Assembly: GCA_050251195.1 (NCBI GenBank)
Contig: JBFWNG010000018.1
Coordinates: 1-64,000, forward strand
From: JBFWNG01 sp050251195
GTDB lineage: Bacteria > Bdellovibrionota_B > Oligoflexia > Oligoflexales > Oligoflexaceae
DNA length: 64,000 bases
Reading direction: 5' to 3'
This document shows, piece by piece, positions 1 through 8,483 of the stretch; positions within the stretch are counted from its first letter, which is position 1; every line of letters starts with the position of its first letter. The notes beneath the pieces are model-generated. The model had not been told where the DNA came from. It saw only the letters and a list, made by a program, of their open reading frames with translations, and did no database searches. The translations under genes and the position numbers were made by a program.

Positions 1-3000
1 GCGGCTTTCAAATCCGCCGATATGTCCGCAGCAGTTGCAGCCAATATCAAAACAGGCATTACGATTGCCGGAGTTGCAGGCTCGGCAACACTTGAATCCC
101 ACAGCGACTGTTCGACTGACGGAGACGTAGGTTGCGTCACCGTTGCGGGCTTTAAAGCTGCCGACATGAGTGTAGCTGTCGCCGCTAACATTAAATCAGG
201 CGCCACTATCGCTGGTGTTGCAGGTTCAGTCGCGCAAGAAGCTCATAGCGATTGTTCGGCCGATGGATCCGTAGGTTGTGTGACGGTCGCGGCCTTCAAA
301 TCTGCCGATATGTCCGCAGCAGTTGCAGCCAATATCAAAACAGGTATTACGATTGCCGGAGTTGCTGGCTCGGCAACACTTGAATCGCACAGCGACTGTT
401 CGACTGACGGAGACGTAGGTTGCGTCACCGTTGCGGGCTTTAAAGCTGCCGACATGAGTGTAGCTGTCGCCGCTAACATTAAAACAGGCGCCACTATCGC
501 TGGCGTTGCCGGTTCAGTCACGCAAGAAGCTCACAGCGATTGTTCGGCCGATGGAGTCGTAGGTTGTGTGACGGTTACGGCTTTCAAATCTGCCGATATG
601 TCCGCAGCAGTTGCAGCCAATATCAAATCAGGTATTACGATTGCTGGCATCGCGGGCTCGGCAACACTTGAATCGCACAGCGACTGTTCGACTGACGGAG
701 ACGTAGGCTGCGTCACAGTAGCAGGATATAAATCAGCTGACATGGCTGTCGCAATTGCAGGTAATATTAAAACAGGCGTCACTATCGCTGGCGTTGCCGG
801 TTCAGTCGCGCAAGAAGCTCATAACGATTGTTCGGCCGATGGAGCCGTAGGTTGTGTGACGGTCGCGGCTTTCAAATCCGCCGATATGTCCGCAGCAGTT
901 GCAGCCAATATCAAATCAGGCATTACGATTGCCGGCGTTGCAGGCTCGGCAACACTTGAATCGCACAGCGACTGTTCGACTGACGGAGACGTAGGTTGCG
1001 TCACCGTTGCGGGCTTTAAAGCTGCCGACATGAGTGTAGCTGTCGCCGCTAACATTAAATCAGGCGCCACTATCGCTGGCGTTGCCGGTTCAGTCGCGCA
1101 AGAAGCTCATAGCGATTGTTCGGCCGATGGATCCGTAGGTTGCGTGACGGTCGCGGCTTTCAAATCTGCCGATATGTCCGCAGCAGTTGCAGCCAATATC
1201 AAATCAGGTATTACGATTGCTGGCATCGCGGGCTCGGCAACACTTGAATCGCACAGCGACTGTTCGACTGACGGGGACGTAGGTTGCGTCACCGTCGCTG
1301 GTTACAAATCAGCTGACATGACCAAAGCGGTTGCCGCAAACATCAAATCAGGCATTACGATTGCCGGAGTCGCAGGCTCAGCAACACTTGAATCGCACAG
1401 CGACTGTTCGACTGACGGAGACGTAGGCTGCGTCACAGTAGCAGGATATAAATCAGCTGACATGGCTGTCGCAATTGCAGGTAATATTAAAACAGGCGTC
1501 ACTATCGCTGGCGTTGCCGGTTCAGTCGCGCAAGAAGCTCATAACGATTGTTCGGCCGATGGAGCCGTAGGTTGTGTGACGGTCGCGGCTTTCAAATCCG
1601 CCGATATGTCCGCAGCAGTTGCAGCCAATATCAAATCAGGCATTACGATTGCCGGCGTTGCAGGCTCGGCAACACTTGAATCGCACAGCGACTGTTCGAC
1701 TGACGGAGACGTAGGTTGCGTCACCGTAGCAGGATATAAATCAGCTGACATGGCTGTCGCAATTGCAGGTAATATTAAAACAGGCGTCACTATCGCTGGC
1801 GTTGCCGGTTCAGTCGCGCAAGAAGCTCATAACGATTGTTCGGCCGATGGAGCCGTAGGTTGTGTGACAGTTGCGGCTTTCAAATCCGCCGATATGTCCG
1901 CAGCAGTTGCAGCCAATATCAAATCAGGTATTACGATTGCTGGCATCGCAGGCTCCGCAACACTTGAATCGCACAGCGACTGTTCGACTGACGGAGACGT
2001 AGGTTGTGTCACCGTAGCAGGATATAAATCAGCTGACATGGCTGTTGCAATTGCAGGTAATATCAAAACAGGCGTCACTATTGCTGGCGTCGCCGGTTCA
2101 GTCGCGCAAGAAGCTCATAGCGATTGTTCGGCCGATGGAGCCGTAGGTTGTGTGACGGTCGCGGCTTTCAAATCCGCCGATATGTCCGCAGCAGTTGCAG
2201 CCAATATCAAATCAGGTATTACGATTGCTGGGATCGCGGGCTCGGCGACACTTGAATCGCACAGCGACTGTTCGACTGACGGAGACGTGGGCTGCGTCAC
2301 CGTTGCGGGCTTTAAAGCTGCCGACATGAGTGTAGCTGTCGCCGCTAACATTAAATCAGGCGCCACTATCGCTGGTGTTGCAGGTTCAGTCGCGCAAGAA
2401 GCTCATAGCGATTGTTCGGCCGATGGATCCGTAGGTTGCGTGACGGTCGCGGCTTTCAAATCCGCCGATATGTCCGCAGCAGTTGCAGCCAATATCAAAA
2501 CAGGCATTACGATTGCCGGAGTTGCAGGCTCGGCAACACTTGAATCCCACAGCGACTGTTCGACTGACGGAGACGTAGGTTGCGTCACCGTCGCTGGTTA
2601 CAAATCAGCTGACATGACCAAAGCGGTTGCCGCAAACATCAAATCAGGCATTACGATTGCCGGAGTCGCAGGCTCAGCAACTCTCGAATCGCACAGCGAC
2701 TGTTCGACTGACGGAGACGTAGGTTGCGTCACCGTTGCGGGCTTTAAAGCTGCCGACATGAGTGTAGCTGTCGCCGCTAACATTAAAACAGGCGCCACTA
2801 TCGCTGGCGTTGCCGGTTCAGTCACGCAAGAAGCTCACAGCGATTGTTCGGCCGATGGAGTCGTAGGTTGTGTGACGGTTACGGCTTTCAAATCTGCCGA
2901 TATGTCCGCAGCAGTTGCAGCCAATATCAAAACAGGTATTACGATTGCTGGCATCGCAGGCTCCGCAACACTTGAATCACACAGCGACTGCTCGGCCGAT

Positions 3001-4250
3001 GCCGCAGTAGGTTGCGTCACCGTTGCGGGCTTTAAAGCTGCCGACATGAGTGTAGCTGTCGCCGCTAACATTAAAACAGGCATCACCATCGCTGGTGTCG
3101 CTGGTTCCGTGATCGAAGAATCGCACAGCAACTGTTCGACCGATGGAGACGTAGGTTGCGTCACTGTCGCTGGTTACAAATCCGCTGACATGACCAAAGC
3201 GATTGCTGTAAACATTAAAACAGGCGTCACCATCGCTGGTGTCGCTGGTTCTGTGGTCGAAGAATCGCATAGCAACTGTTCGACCGATGGAGACGTAGGT
3301 TGCATAACAGTCGCTGGTTACAAATCCGCTGACATGACCAAAGCGGTTGCCGCCAACATTAAAACAGGTATCACCATCGCTGGGGTCGCCGGTTCTGTAG
3401 TCGAAGAATCACACAGCAACTGTTCGGCTGACGGAGATGTAGGTTGCATAACAGTCGCCGGTTACAAATCCGCTGACATGACCAAAGCGGTTGCCGCCAA
3501 CATTAAAACAGGTATCACCATCGCTGGGGTCGCCGGTTCTGTAGTCGAAGAATCACACAGCAACTGTTCGGCTGACGGAGATGTAGGTTGCGTCACCGTC
3601 GCTGGCTATAAATCCGCCGACATGACCAAAGCGATTGCTGCCAACATTAAAACAGGCATAACTATCGCTGGTGTCGCTGGTTCTGTGGTCGAAGAATCGC
3701 ATAGCAACTGTTCAACTGACGGTACGACGGGATGCGTCACCGTCGCTGGTTACAAATCCGCCGACATGACCAAAGCGATTGCTGCCAACATTAAAACAGG
3801 CATAACTATCGCTGGTGTCGCTGGTTCTGTGGTCGAAGAATCGCATAGCAACTGTTCAACTGACGGTACGACGGGATGCGTCACCGTCGCTGGTTACAAA
3901 TCCGCTGACATGACCAAAGCGGTTGCCACCAATATCAAAACTGGCATCACTATCGCTGGTGTCGCCGGAACTGTGGTCGAAGAATCGCACAGCAACTGTT
4001 CGGCTGACGGCATCACGGGTTGCGTCACTGTAGCTGGTTACAAATCCGCTGACATGACCAAGGCGGTGGCGGGCAACATCAAATCCGGTATCACTATAGC
4101 GGGCACCGCCGGTTCCATCGCGGATTGTTCGGCAGACGGAACCACGGGTTGTATCACCGTTGCTGCGTATAAATCGGCCGACATGACCAAAGCGGTCGCT
4201 GGCAATATCAAATCCGGCATCACCATTGCGGGCGCCGCAGGTTCCGCCGT
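1..4250 (+). repeat. Tandem coding array, 144-bp period with 288-bp higher-order period
   Basis: At least 28 consecutive 144-bp units lie in one reading frame with no stop. Two to three unit types alternate (those starting SAAV/SVAV and AVAI, and TKAV), giving a 288-bp super-period over roughly the first 2.9 kb. After about 3.1 kb the array becomes a run of TKA-type units. Neighbouring copies are almost identical at DNA level, including synonymous positions, which indicates recent expansion or gene conversion. Confidence 0.95.
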
Positions 4251-5145
4251 CGTTATCGCTGACGCCTCGGGAACACCCGACCTTACAGCTCTCACGTTCA
4301 CAGCCAAAATTAAAGACGGCTCCAACTCTTTCGAATATTGGGATTCAACCGGCACACGCCACACTGGCACAGGGGATACTGACCTTAACTCGGTGGGTAA
4401 CGTCAAAAACGGTGTCGATATCTTTGGTACAACCGGTACGTGGGGTGCGGACTGTACGGGAGACGGACAAACAGCCTGCATGACAACAGCCATCTTTAAA
4501 TCGGCTAATACAGGCGCTTATACGACCTGGGACATTCGTAAAGGCAAAACCGTTGGCGGAGTGGTGGGTGACCTAGTCTTTTATAGAAGTATGAAAGGTA
4601 CATTCAACAGGACGGGCGGTACCGGAGGTACCTCTGGTGTTGACCCGTTCGATTCTATCGACGACGCGAATGACGAGGGTTCATTCCCTACGTCTGCTCC
4701 TGCCGGCTGGGATCAAGCTACGGGAGGCAACTGGATCATGGATCCGACTAACGACGACGGTTTACCCTCTGGTACTGCAGGAAATGGAAGTTGTGAAGGT
4801 ACCGAAGCTTGCGTTTTCATAGATCGTACAACCAACCAAATGTGGGCAAAGGCGCTTTCAAGCTTAAGGAACTGGGAGGAGGCCATAGGAGACTGTGATG
4901 CCTTGAATTACGGCAACTATACCGACTGGCGACTTCCTACTCAAAAGGAATTATTGCAGGCCTATATTGACGGGATATACGCTATGAAGGGTTCTACAAA
5001 GCTTGGTGTAACGTATGACTATGAATACTGGACGGCAAGTACATCCTCCGGTAACACAGACGAAGCGTTCCAAATAAGGTTGCATGACACCAGCCAGGAC
5101 GATGCGTCAAAAGATGACGATTACCGAGTTATCTGTATTAGGTAA
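1..5145 (+). CDS. Giant Cys-repeat surface protein with C-terminal DUF1566 (Lcl) domain, 5' end outside window
   Basis: The frame is open from the first base, so the N-terminus lies upstream; about 1,714 residues are visible. Residues coded by about 1-4250 are 28 complete units of 48 residues, a 43-residue unit and a partial one. Each unit has the pattern ANIK[ST]GITIAG..GS, then D/N-C-S and GC[VI]TVAG[FY]KSADM, so two cysteines per unit. The unique C-terminus (from about 4,800) has the DUF1566 signature TDWRLPTQKELLQAYIDG followed by EYWTAS and RVICIR. DUF1566 proteins are usually exported surface or lipoproteins of unknown role. The regular Cys pairs suggest a disulfide-stiffened rod or adhesin stalk (inference). 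The signal sequence cannot be seen. Length and DNA-level homogeneity of the repeats are unusual. Confidence 0.85.
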   Translation, partial: AAFKSADMSAAVAANIKTGITIAGVAGSATLESHSDCSTDGDVGCVTVAGFKAADMSVAVAANIKSGATIAGVAGSVAQEAHSDCSADGSVGCVTVAAFKSADMSAAVAANIKTGITIAGVAGSATLESHSDCSTDGDVGCVTVAGFKAADMSVAVAANIKTGATIAGVAGSVTQEAHSDCSADGVVGCVTVTAFKSADMSAAVAANIKSGITIAGIAGSATLESHSDCSTDGDVGCVTVAGYKSADMAVAIAGNIKTGVTIAGVAGSVAQEAHNDCSADGAVGCVTVAAFKSADMSAAVAANIKSGITIAGVAGSATLESHSDCSTDGDVGCVTVAGFKAADMSVAVAANIKSGATIAGVAGSVAQEAHSDCSADGSVGCVTVAAFKSADMSAAVAANIKSGITIAGIAGSATLESHSDCSTDGDVGCVTVAGYKSADMTKAVAANIKSGITIAGVAGSATLESHSDCSTDGDVGCVTVAGYKSADMAVAIAGNIKTGVTIAGVAGSVAQEAHNDCSADGAVGCVTVAAFKSADMSAAVAANIKSGITIAGVAGSATLESHSDCSTDGDVGCVTVAGYKSADMAVAIAGNIKTGVTIAGVAGSVAQEAHNDCSADGAVGCVTVAAFKSADMSAAVAANIKSGITIAGIAGSATLESHSDCSTDGDVGCVTVAGYKSADMAVAIAGNIKTGVTIAGVAGSVAQEAHSDCSADGAVGCVTVAAFKSADMSAAVAANIKSGITIAGIAGSATLESHSDCSTDGDVGCVTVAGFKAADMSVAVAANIKSGATIAGVAGSVAQEAHSDCSADGSVGCVTVAAFKSADMSAAVAANIKTGITIAGVAGSATLESHSDCSTDGDVGCVTVAGYKSADMTKAVAANIKSGITIAGVAGSATLESHSDCSTDGDVGCVTVAGFKAADMSVAVAANIKTGATIAGVAGSVTQEAHSDCSADGVVGCVTVTAFKSADMSAAVAANIKTGITIAGIAGSATLESHSDCSADAAVGCVTVAGFKAADMSVAVAANIKTGITIAGVAGSVIEESHSNCSTDGDVGCVTVAGYKSADMTKAIAVNIKTGVTIAGVAGSVVEESHSNCSTDGDVGCITVAGYKSADMTKAVAANIKTGITIAGVAGSVVEESHSNCSADGDVGCITVAGYKSADMTKAVAANIKTGITIAGVAGSVVEESHSNCSADGDVGCVTVAGYKSADMTKAIAANIKTGITIAGVAGSVVEESHSNCSTDGTTGCVTVAGYKSADMTKAIAANIKTGITIAGVAGSVVEESHSNCSTDGTTGCVTVAGYKSADMTKAVATNIKTGITIAGVAGTVVEESHSNCSADGITGCVTVAGYKSADMTKAVAGNIKSGITIAGTAGSIADCSADGTTGCITVAAYKSADMTKAVAGNIKSGITIAGAAGSAVVIADASGTPDLTALTFTAKIKDGSNSFEYWDSTGTRHTGTGDTDLNSVGNVKNGVDIFGTTGTWGADCTGDGQTACMTTAIFKSANTGAYTTWDIRKGKTVGGVVGDLVFYRSMKGTFNRTGGTGGTSGVDPFDSIDDANDEGSFPTSAPAGWDQATGGNWIMDPTNDDGLPSGTAGNGSCEGTEACVFIDRTTNQMWAKALSSLRNWEEAIGDCDALNYGNYTDWRLPTQKELLQAYIDGIYAMKGSTKLGVTYDYEYWTASTSSGNTDEAFQIRLHDTSQDDASKDDDYRVICIR

Positions 5146-5175
5146 TAATAGTCGTAGAAGCCATACGGGCCATAC

Positions 5176-5193
5176 GGGTCAGTCACTTGACTG
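5176..5193. repeat. REP-like palindrome at left end of RAYT copy 1
   Basis: The 18-mer GGGTCAGTCACTTGACTG is an imperfect palindrome (AGTCA/TGACT arms). Its reverse complement recurs at the other end of the transposase fragment (5591-5599 joined to 6165-6173) and, with one extra T, at about 8074-8093. These are the expected flanking REP-type ends of a REP-associated tyrosine transposase unit. Confidence 0.75.
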
Positions 5194-5595
5194 TCCCCCT
5201 GGAAGACGGCGGCATCATTTATAAGCTTCGCTCGCACGGGATTATTCTCAATGTAAGCGCATATCACGCTTAACGCCTCGTCATCCTTCATTGAAAAAGA
5301 CTTAGACTGCCCCTGGTATAAAGGGCCGTGGCCTCTTGTTCGATATTTAGCGCAATGGCGTCTCGTTTTATCGTTAAAAACCTCTTGAACATCGAGAACG
5401 TGTGCAAAACAACATGCCAATGATTTGGGATCATGCAATAGGTGGACTGGGTTAGCAAAAATATTTGCGTGCCTTGTTTGAGAGCGTTCACAAACCATCG
5501 ATAGTCGTCGTCGTCAAAAAATATTTGGGCGCGACTCACCCCACGGTCGATGCAATGAAGTAGCCAGCGAGCGCCATTTGGTTGAGGTGCCAGTC
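5194..5595 (-). pseudogene. RAYT / IS200-like Y1 transposase, frameshifted copy 1
   Basis: Reading the minus strand, one frame gives ARWLLHCIDRGVSRAQIFF, then CMIPNHWHVVLH, the HUH histidine motif of REP-associated tyrosine transposases (TnpA_REP). The C-terminal half (RTRGHGPLYQG, then ENNPVRAKL) is in a different frame, so one frameshift near 5350-5365 separates them. No good ATG is seen near the N-terminus. Family enzymes nick and move REP palindromes, and the flanking palindromes fit this. The copy is probably inactive unless frameshifting rescues it. Confidence 0.8.
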
Positions 5596-5622
5596 AAGTG
5601 AGCTAGTTTAAATAATAATTCT

Positions 5623-5659
5623 AAAAAGGCCTCGTCCTGAAAGGGATGAGGCCTTTTTT
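5623..5659. terminator. Strong hairpin terminator inside the 561-bp element
   Basis: AAAAAGGCCTC pairs perfectly with GAGGCCTTTTT around a 14-nt loop. A T-run on one strand and an A-run on the other allow bidirectional action. It lies just inside the left terminal repeat. Confidence 0.8.
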
Positions 5660-5732
5660 ATAAACGTGTACAAATTTTTGAGATTTTTTCGGGAAAATCG
5701 TTATAGGCCCTTTTTTTGGACGCACCTATCCC

Positions 5733-5948
5733 GTGTCGTTTGTTCCACCGTTAAATATTGGTCCTCTAGCCGATCGAGAGCTTCATGATTTGAAGCGCCG
5801 CTATGCAGCAAAGACCGAACATGAGGTGAGTCATGACTTTATTCGACCCTCGGACTCTTACATAGCGGCCGCCAAAGCTTTCTTTAAGCTGGCCATTTAC
5901 TATCCGGCTCAAAATGACTGGGCAAATCGAGCCAATCCAGAACTATAA
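5733..5948 (+). CDS. Small unknown protein carried in the 561-bp element
   Basis: A 71-residue ORF from a GTG start. The composition is protein-like (LADRELHDLKRRYAAKTEH, then IRPSDSYIAAAKAFFKLA) with amphipathic helices. I do not recognise a family. It is the only sizeable ORF in the element and lies between two hairpin terminators, so it may be a passenger gene or a captured gene fragment. No clear Shine-Dalgarno is visible before the GTG. Confidence 0.4.
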   Translation: MSFVPPLNIGPLADRELHDLKRRYAAKTEHEVSHDFIRPSDSYIAAAKAFFKLAIYYPAQNDWANRANPEL

Positions 5949-6051
5949 TCACCTGCTTATGCTTTGAACTCTCAGGTTCCTGAAACTCTTCTCCATCTGA
6001 GAAAAAACTTGGTTGCACTCTTTTCCAAAAATGCCGTATTATCCTGCTCAA

Positions 6052-6101
6052 GATCGCCACTCCTTGTTCGTTGAACATGGTTTTATTTGCACGGCGATCT
6101 T
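6052..6101. repeat. Inverted repeat in the 561-bp element
   Basis: AAGATCGCC near 6052 is matched by GGCGATCTT near 6093, a 9-bp stem with a loop of about 30 nt. Such subterminal structure is common in small non-autonomous elements; the function is not known. Confidence 0.5.
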
Positions 6102-6123
6102 TTCTTTTTTACTTTAAAAAGGC

Positions 6124-6146
6124 AAGCCCGGTCGAAAATCGGGCTT
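6124..6146. terminator. Hairpin terminator near right end of the 561-bp element
   Basis: AAGCCCG (6124-6130) pairs with CGGGCTT (6140-6146), followed by a T-run to 6150. With the hairpin at 5623 it insulates the element from neighbouring transcription. Confidence 0.7.
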
Positions 6147-6178
6147 TTTTAAACTAGCTCAAGTGACTGACCCCGATG

Positions 6179-6440
6179 ACCTATTCAGACTGGCGTCTCC
6201 CCACCCAAAAAGAGCTGGAACAGGCGTATATTCACGGCATGCGTGACTTGAAACGACGGCGATAACCTTGCCTATCTGCAGGGCGATACTGCAAAATCTC
6301 TCGACACGGAAAACTACTGGTCCGCGACGAGCTCGGGGTCAACACTAGCGAACGCGGCCGTTGTAAACGTCACTACTGGCTATTCCGAATTTTACCCCAA
6401 AACTACCGCCACCTATGCAGTTATGTGCATTCGGCCATAA
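6179..6440 (+). pseudogene. DUF1566 C-terminal remnant, frameshifted
   Basis: Codons from 6179 read TYSDWRLPTQKELEQAYIHG, nearly the same as the DUF1566 signature of the giant repeat protein upstream. A one-base frameshift near 6262 leads to a TAA in the first frame. The next frame continues with NYWSATSSGSTLANAAVV and TYAVMCIRP before a stop at 6438-6440, matching the expected YWTAS...VICIR end. It is the 3' remnant of a second gene of the same family. The RAYT unit and the 561-bp element lie between it and the intact gene. Confidence 0.85.
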
Positions 6441-6653
6441 GCAGATTTTAGGGACACCACCTGTCAATTGATCAAAAGTCGCGTAAGTGGACTTCGCACC
6501 GGCTTCGCCGTCAAAGCGATGATATTTCCAAAGGACCGGAGTGCCGAACTCTAAACCGCCCCAGCATTTTACGCCATCATCATCGATCGAGGACTCGGAC
6601 ATTTTTCGCAAAACGTCAACGACGAGACGGTGTATGTGCGCCGTCAACGTCAT
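6345..6653 (-). CDS. Small ORF directly downstream of lipoprotein, doubtful
   Basis: The 102-codon frame starts one base after the stop of the upstream lipoprotein gene (TAA-G-ATG), so it could be translationally coupled or be a frameshifted C-terminus of that gene. Its last 30 or so codons lie antisense to the DUF1566 pseudogene and are therefore not native coding sequence. The first 70 residues (KCWGGLEFGTPVLWKYH and so on) look protein-like. No family recognised. Confidence 0.3.
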   Translation of the reverse strand: MTLTAHIHRLVVDVLRKMSESSIDDDGVKCWGGLEFGTPVLWKYHRFDGEAGAKSTYATFDQLTGGVPKICLWPNAHNCIGGGSFGVKFGIASSDVYNGRVR

Positions 6654-6654
6654 C

Positions 6655-7494
6655 TTAAGGAATGTTGGGATTTGCTATAGTCGAAATTTGGATGCTAAGT
6701 GGGAAATCACTATGAACGCAATCGTTGCTATGATTGTCGCCAGTTATGACAAGAGTGAAGTTAACCTCGGCCTTCTCCAGCAACTCCACGCTTAATGGCG
6801 CGATTTGAGCCGCCATGGCGTTTACTTGAAAGGGAGCGCCAAACTGATCAATGACGCATGTGTCTGGTCCGCCGATACAGTAATTTGTTTTTTGCCGCGG
6901 TTCAATCGTGCGGGTGTTGAACACCTTAGCAAAACTCCACATTGGCAGTGCACCCACTTTGTCAAAAGTCGCGACGGTATTAGCTACGTCTCCGGCAAGA
7001 ACATACTTGTCCATTACAAAAAATAAATCGTCGTTGTGCGTAGTTTCCTCAGCCGCCGTAACAGTCACATCGCAAACAATTTCGTCCACATTAAGGGGTA
7101 CAGTGGCTTGTTCTTCCCTACGAGCGTGTTGGTAGAAGTCCCGTCCCGGACCATTGCCGTTGTTTCTCCAATCGCACATCGTTTGTATAGAAGGAAATGT
7201 GATAGACTCAGTGCGCGTCATTTTTGGTGACGTGACGCAGAGCTCAGCGATTTTTGCCGCATCCAAGACGATCGGGCTGGGAGGTAGCAAAGGGACGTCG
7301 ATTTCGTCTACCGGGATTTCTTCTTCCTCTTTTTCCGCAGCTGGAACGCTTGTCACGTCGTCGACCGGATCTTCTTCCGCCGCTATGTCCTCGTCTTCCA
7401 ATAGCTTCGCTTCAGGCTCCGGCATTTCAGGCGGCCTAGCGCATCCTATGGCACTGAGAAGGAGAAAGGCAGATAAAAGCTGTGTGATAAGCAT
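6655..7494 (-). CDS. Acidic lipoprotein of unknown function
   Basis: 279 residues. The N-terminus is a lipoprotein signal (LLSAFLLLSAIGC, modified Cys at residue 18), followed by an acidic Pro/Glu/Asp-rich linker to about residue 70 and a globular part with several cysteines (for example IVCDVTV and NYCIGGPDTCV). The Sec/Lgt pathway would anchor it in the envelope. I recognise no domain. It may be truncated or frameshifted at its 3' end, where a second frame opens one base after the stop and runs into the rearranged region. Confidence 0.6.
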   Translation of the reverse strand: MLITQLLSAFLLLSAIGCARPPEMPEPEAKLLEDEDIAAEEDPVDDVTSVPAAEKEEEEIPVDEIDVPLLPPSPIVLDAAKIAELCVTSPKMTRTESITFPSIQTMCDWRNNGNGPGRDFYQHARREEQATVPLNVDEIVCDVTVTAAEETTHNDDLFFVMDKYVLAGDVANTVATFDKVGALPMWSFAKVFNTRTIEPRQKTNYCIGGPDTCVIDQFGAPFQVNAMAAQIAPLSVELLEKAEVNFTLVITGDNHSNDCVHSDFPLSIQISTIANPNIP

Positions 7495-7824
7495 GAGAAT
7501 CCCAAGACAAATAAAAGAGTAATTACTTTATCGACAGAACCTTCAAAAAAAGTAAGATATGTATTTTTTATTCATATTTACAGAATGTTACGCCATTCTT
7601 TTGCGAGTTCGAATTACGAGAAGGCTGACCAAGACTAGAAGGCATTGAAAACGCAAACAAAAGTCTACAGGAAGACGGAGTCAATCCATGCCGATCGTGG
7701 TTATGAAAAGATGGTGATATCTATGTTGAGAAACATGAAATGAAAATGGCGCGCGACTGATTTTTTCTAATTTGAGGTTTATTTGACCAGCATTTATTTT
7801 CATTTAAGTTTTGCGAAAGAGATT
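7495..7824. other. Gene-poor stretch between lipoprotein and RAYT copy 2
   Basis: AT-rich for about 100 bp upstream of the lipoprotein gene, so its promoter is probably here. The remainder has no ORF with recognisable product and no repeat that I can match elsewhere in the window. RAYT copy 2 breaks off at about 7825, which marks a rearrangement junction. Confidence 0.4.
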
Positions 7825-8079
7825 GATATTTAGCGCAATGGCGTCTCGTTTTATCGTTAAAAACCTCTTGAACATCGAGAACGTGTGCAAAACAACATGC
7901 CAATGATTTGGGATCATGCAATAGGTGGACTGGGTTAGCAAAAATATTTGCGTGTCTTGTTTGAGAGCGTTCACAAACCATCGATAGTCGTCGTCGTCAA
8001 AAAATATTTGGGCACGACTCACCCCATGGTAGATGCAATGAAGTAGCCAGCGAGCGCCATTTGGTTGAGGCGCCAGTCA
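7825..8079 (-). pseudogene. RAYT transposase, truncated copy 2
   Basis: Bases 7825-8082 align to 5342-5599 without gaps and with about five substitutions. They code the N-terminal part including the HUH motif MIPNHWHVVLH, but the C-terminal half (Tyr-containing region and ENNPVRA motif) is missing. The N-terminal side ends in the same palindrome (about 8074-8093), here with one extra T and without the 561-bp insertion. It is an inactive fragment of a recently duplicated element. Confidence 0.8.
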
Positions 8080-8099
8080 AGTTGACTGACCCCGATGAC
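8074..8099. repeat. REP-like palindrome at end of RAYT copy 2
   Basis: The core CAGTCAAGTTGACTGACCCC is followed by CGATGAC, the same flank as at 6165-6180. This is the uninterrupted counterpart of the palindrome split by the 561-bp element. Confidence 0.75.
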
Positions 8100-8283
8100 T
8101 GCAGTGCAGCCTGCGAAGCAACGGGAAATGATTCGAACGGCGGTGTCGCGGATAACGGTGTCAAACGACGGCGTGGTTCATGCGCAGTATTTTTTTTCGC
8201 CAAAGCAAGACTTGTGGATTTTGGATAGATACTTGAGGTTGGGCCTTAGCCTGCGCGCAGCGCTCCTTAAGTTTGTGCTATTG

Positions 8284-8352
8284 CCTCTATCAACTATTAT
8301 GCTCTCAACTCATGCTTTTTTCGCGCGGTCGATAGTCGATGGTTGATAGAGG
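8284..8352. repeat. Inverted repeat, 11-bp arms
   Basis: CCTCTATCAAC (8284-8294) pairs with GTTGATAGAGG (8342-8352). The loop is about 47 nt. It lies beyond the tRNA terminator on the minus strand. The function is unknown; it may be a folded transcript end or a small repeat. Confidence 0.5.
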
Positions 8353-8373
8353 ATTTTTCGCTGCGCGAAAAAT
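8353..8373 (-). terminator. Hairpin terminator of tRNA-Ala
   Basis: ATTTTTCGC and GCGAAAAAT form a 9-bp stem with a 3-nt loop (TGC), starting at the tRNA discriminator base. On the minus strand the stem gives the T-run of an intrinsic terminator. Confidence 0.7.
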
Positions 8374-8445
8374 GGAGGTAAGGGAGCTCGAATCCCTAAC
8401 CCCTGCCATGCCATGGCAGTACTCTACCAATTGAGCTATACCCCC
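8373..8445 (-). tRNA. tRNA-Ala (anticodon GGC)
   Basis: The 73-nt minus-strand sequence folds into a full cloverleaf. The acceptor arm is GGGGGTA/TACCTCC, which includes a G3:U70 pair, the main alanine identity element. The anticodon stem is CTGCC/GGCAG with loop ATGGCAT (U33, anticodon GGC). The T arm is AGGGA-TTCGAGC-TCCCT. The discriminator is A73. No CCA is encoded, so the CCA-adding enzyme is needed. It reads GCC and GCU codons. Confidence 0.95.
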
Positions 8446-8483
8446 AAAATCAGACTTGGTATCTTATAACAAAAAAGCGAATA

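Larger units (their letters stand above)
5600..6160. mobile_element. 561-bp element with 12-bp perfect TIRs and 4-bp target duplication
   Basis: The left end 5600-5611 is GAGCTAGTTTAA and the right end 6149-6160 is its exact reverse complement. AAGT directly flanks both sides (5596-5599 and 6161-6164). Removing the element and one AAGT restores CAGTCAAGTGACTGACCC, identical in reverse complement to the intact palindrome at 5176-5193, so the pre-insertion site is documented within this window. Inside are hairpin terminators near both ends and one 71-codon ORF; no transposase is seen. It fits a non-autonomous MITE-like element or a mobile gene cassette. Confidence 0.8.

Noticed and set aside
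243..3270. Series of minus-strand ORFs of 61-109 codons across the repeat array
   Set aside because: They repeat with the same period as the plus-strand units and mirror them; they are shadows of a strongly biased repeat and have no SD.
1..4250. CRISPR-like regular repeat
   Set aside because: The whole 144-bp unit is conserved and coding, with no unique spacers.
8095..8346. 83-codon ORF before the tRNA
   Set aside because: It starts in the RAYT flank and runs through the inverted repeat; no SD and no protein-like pattern.
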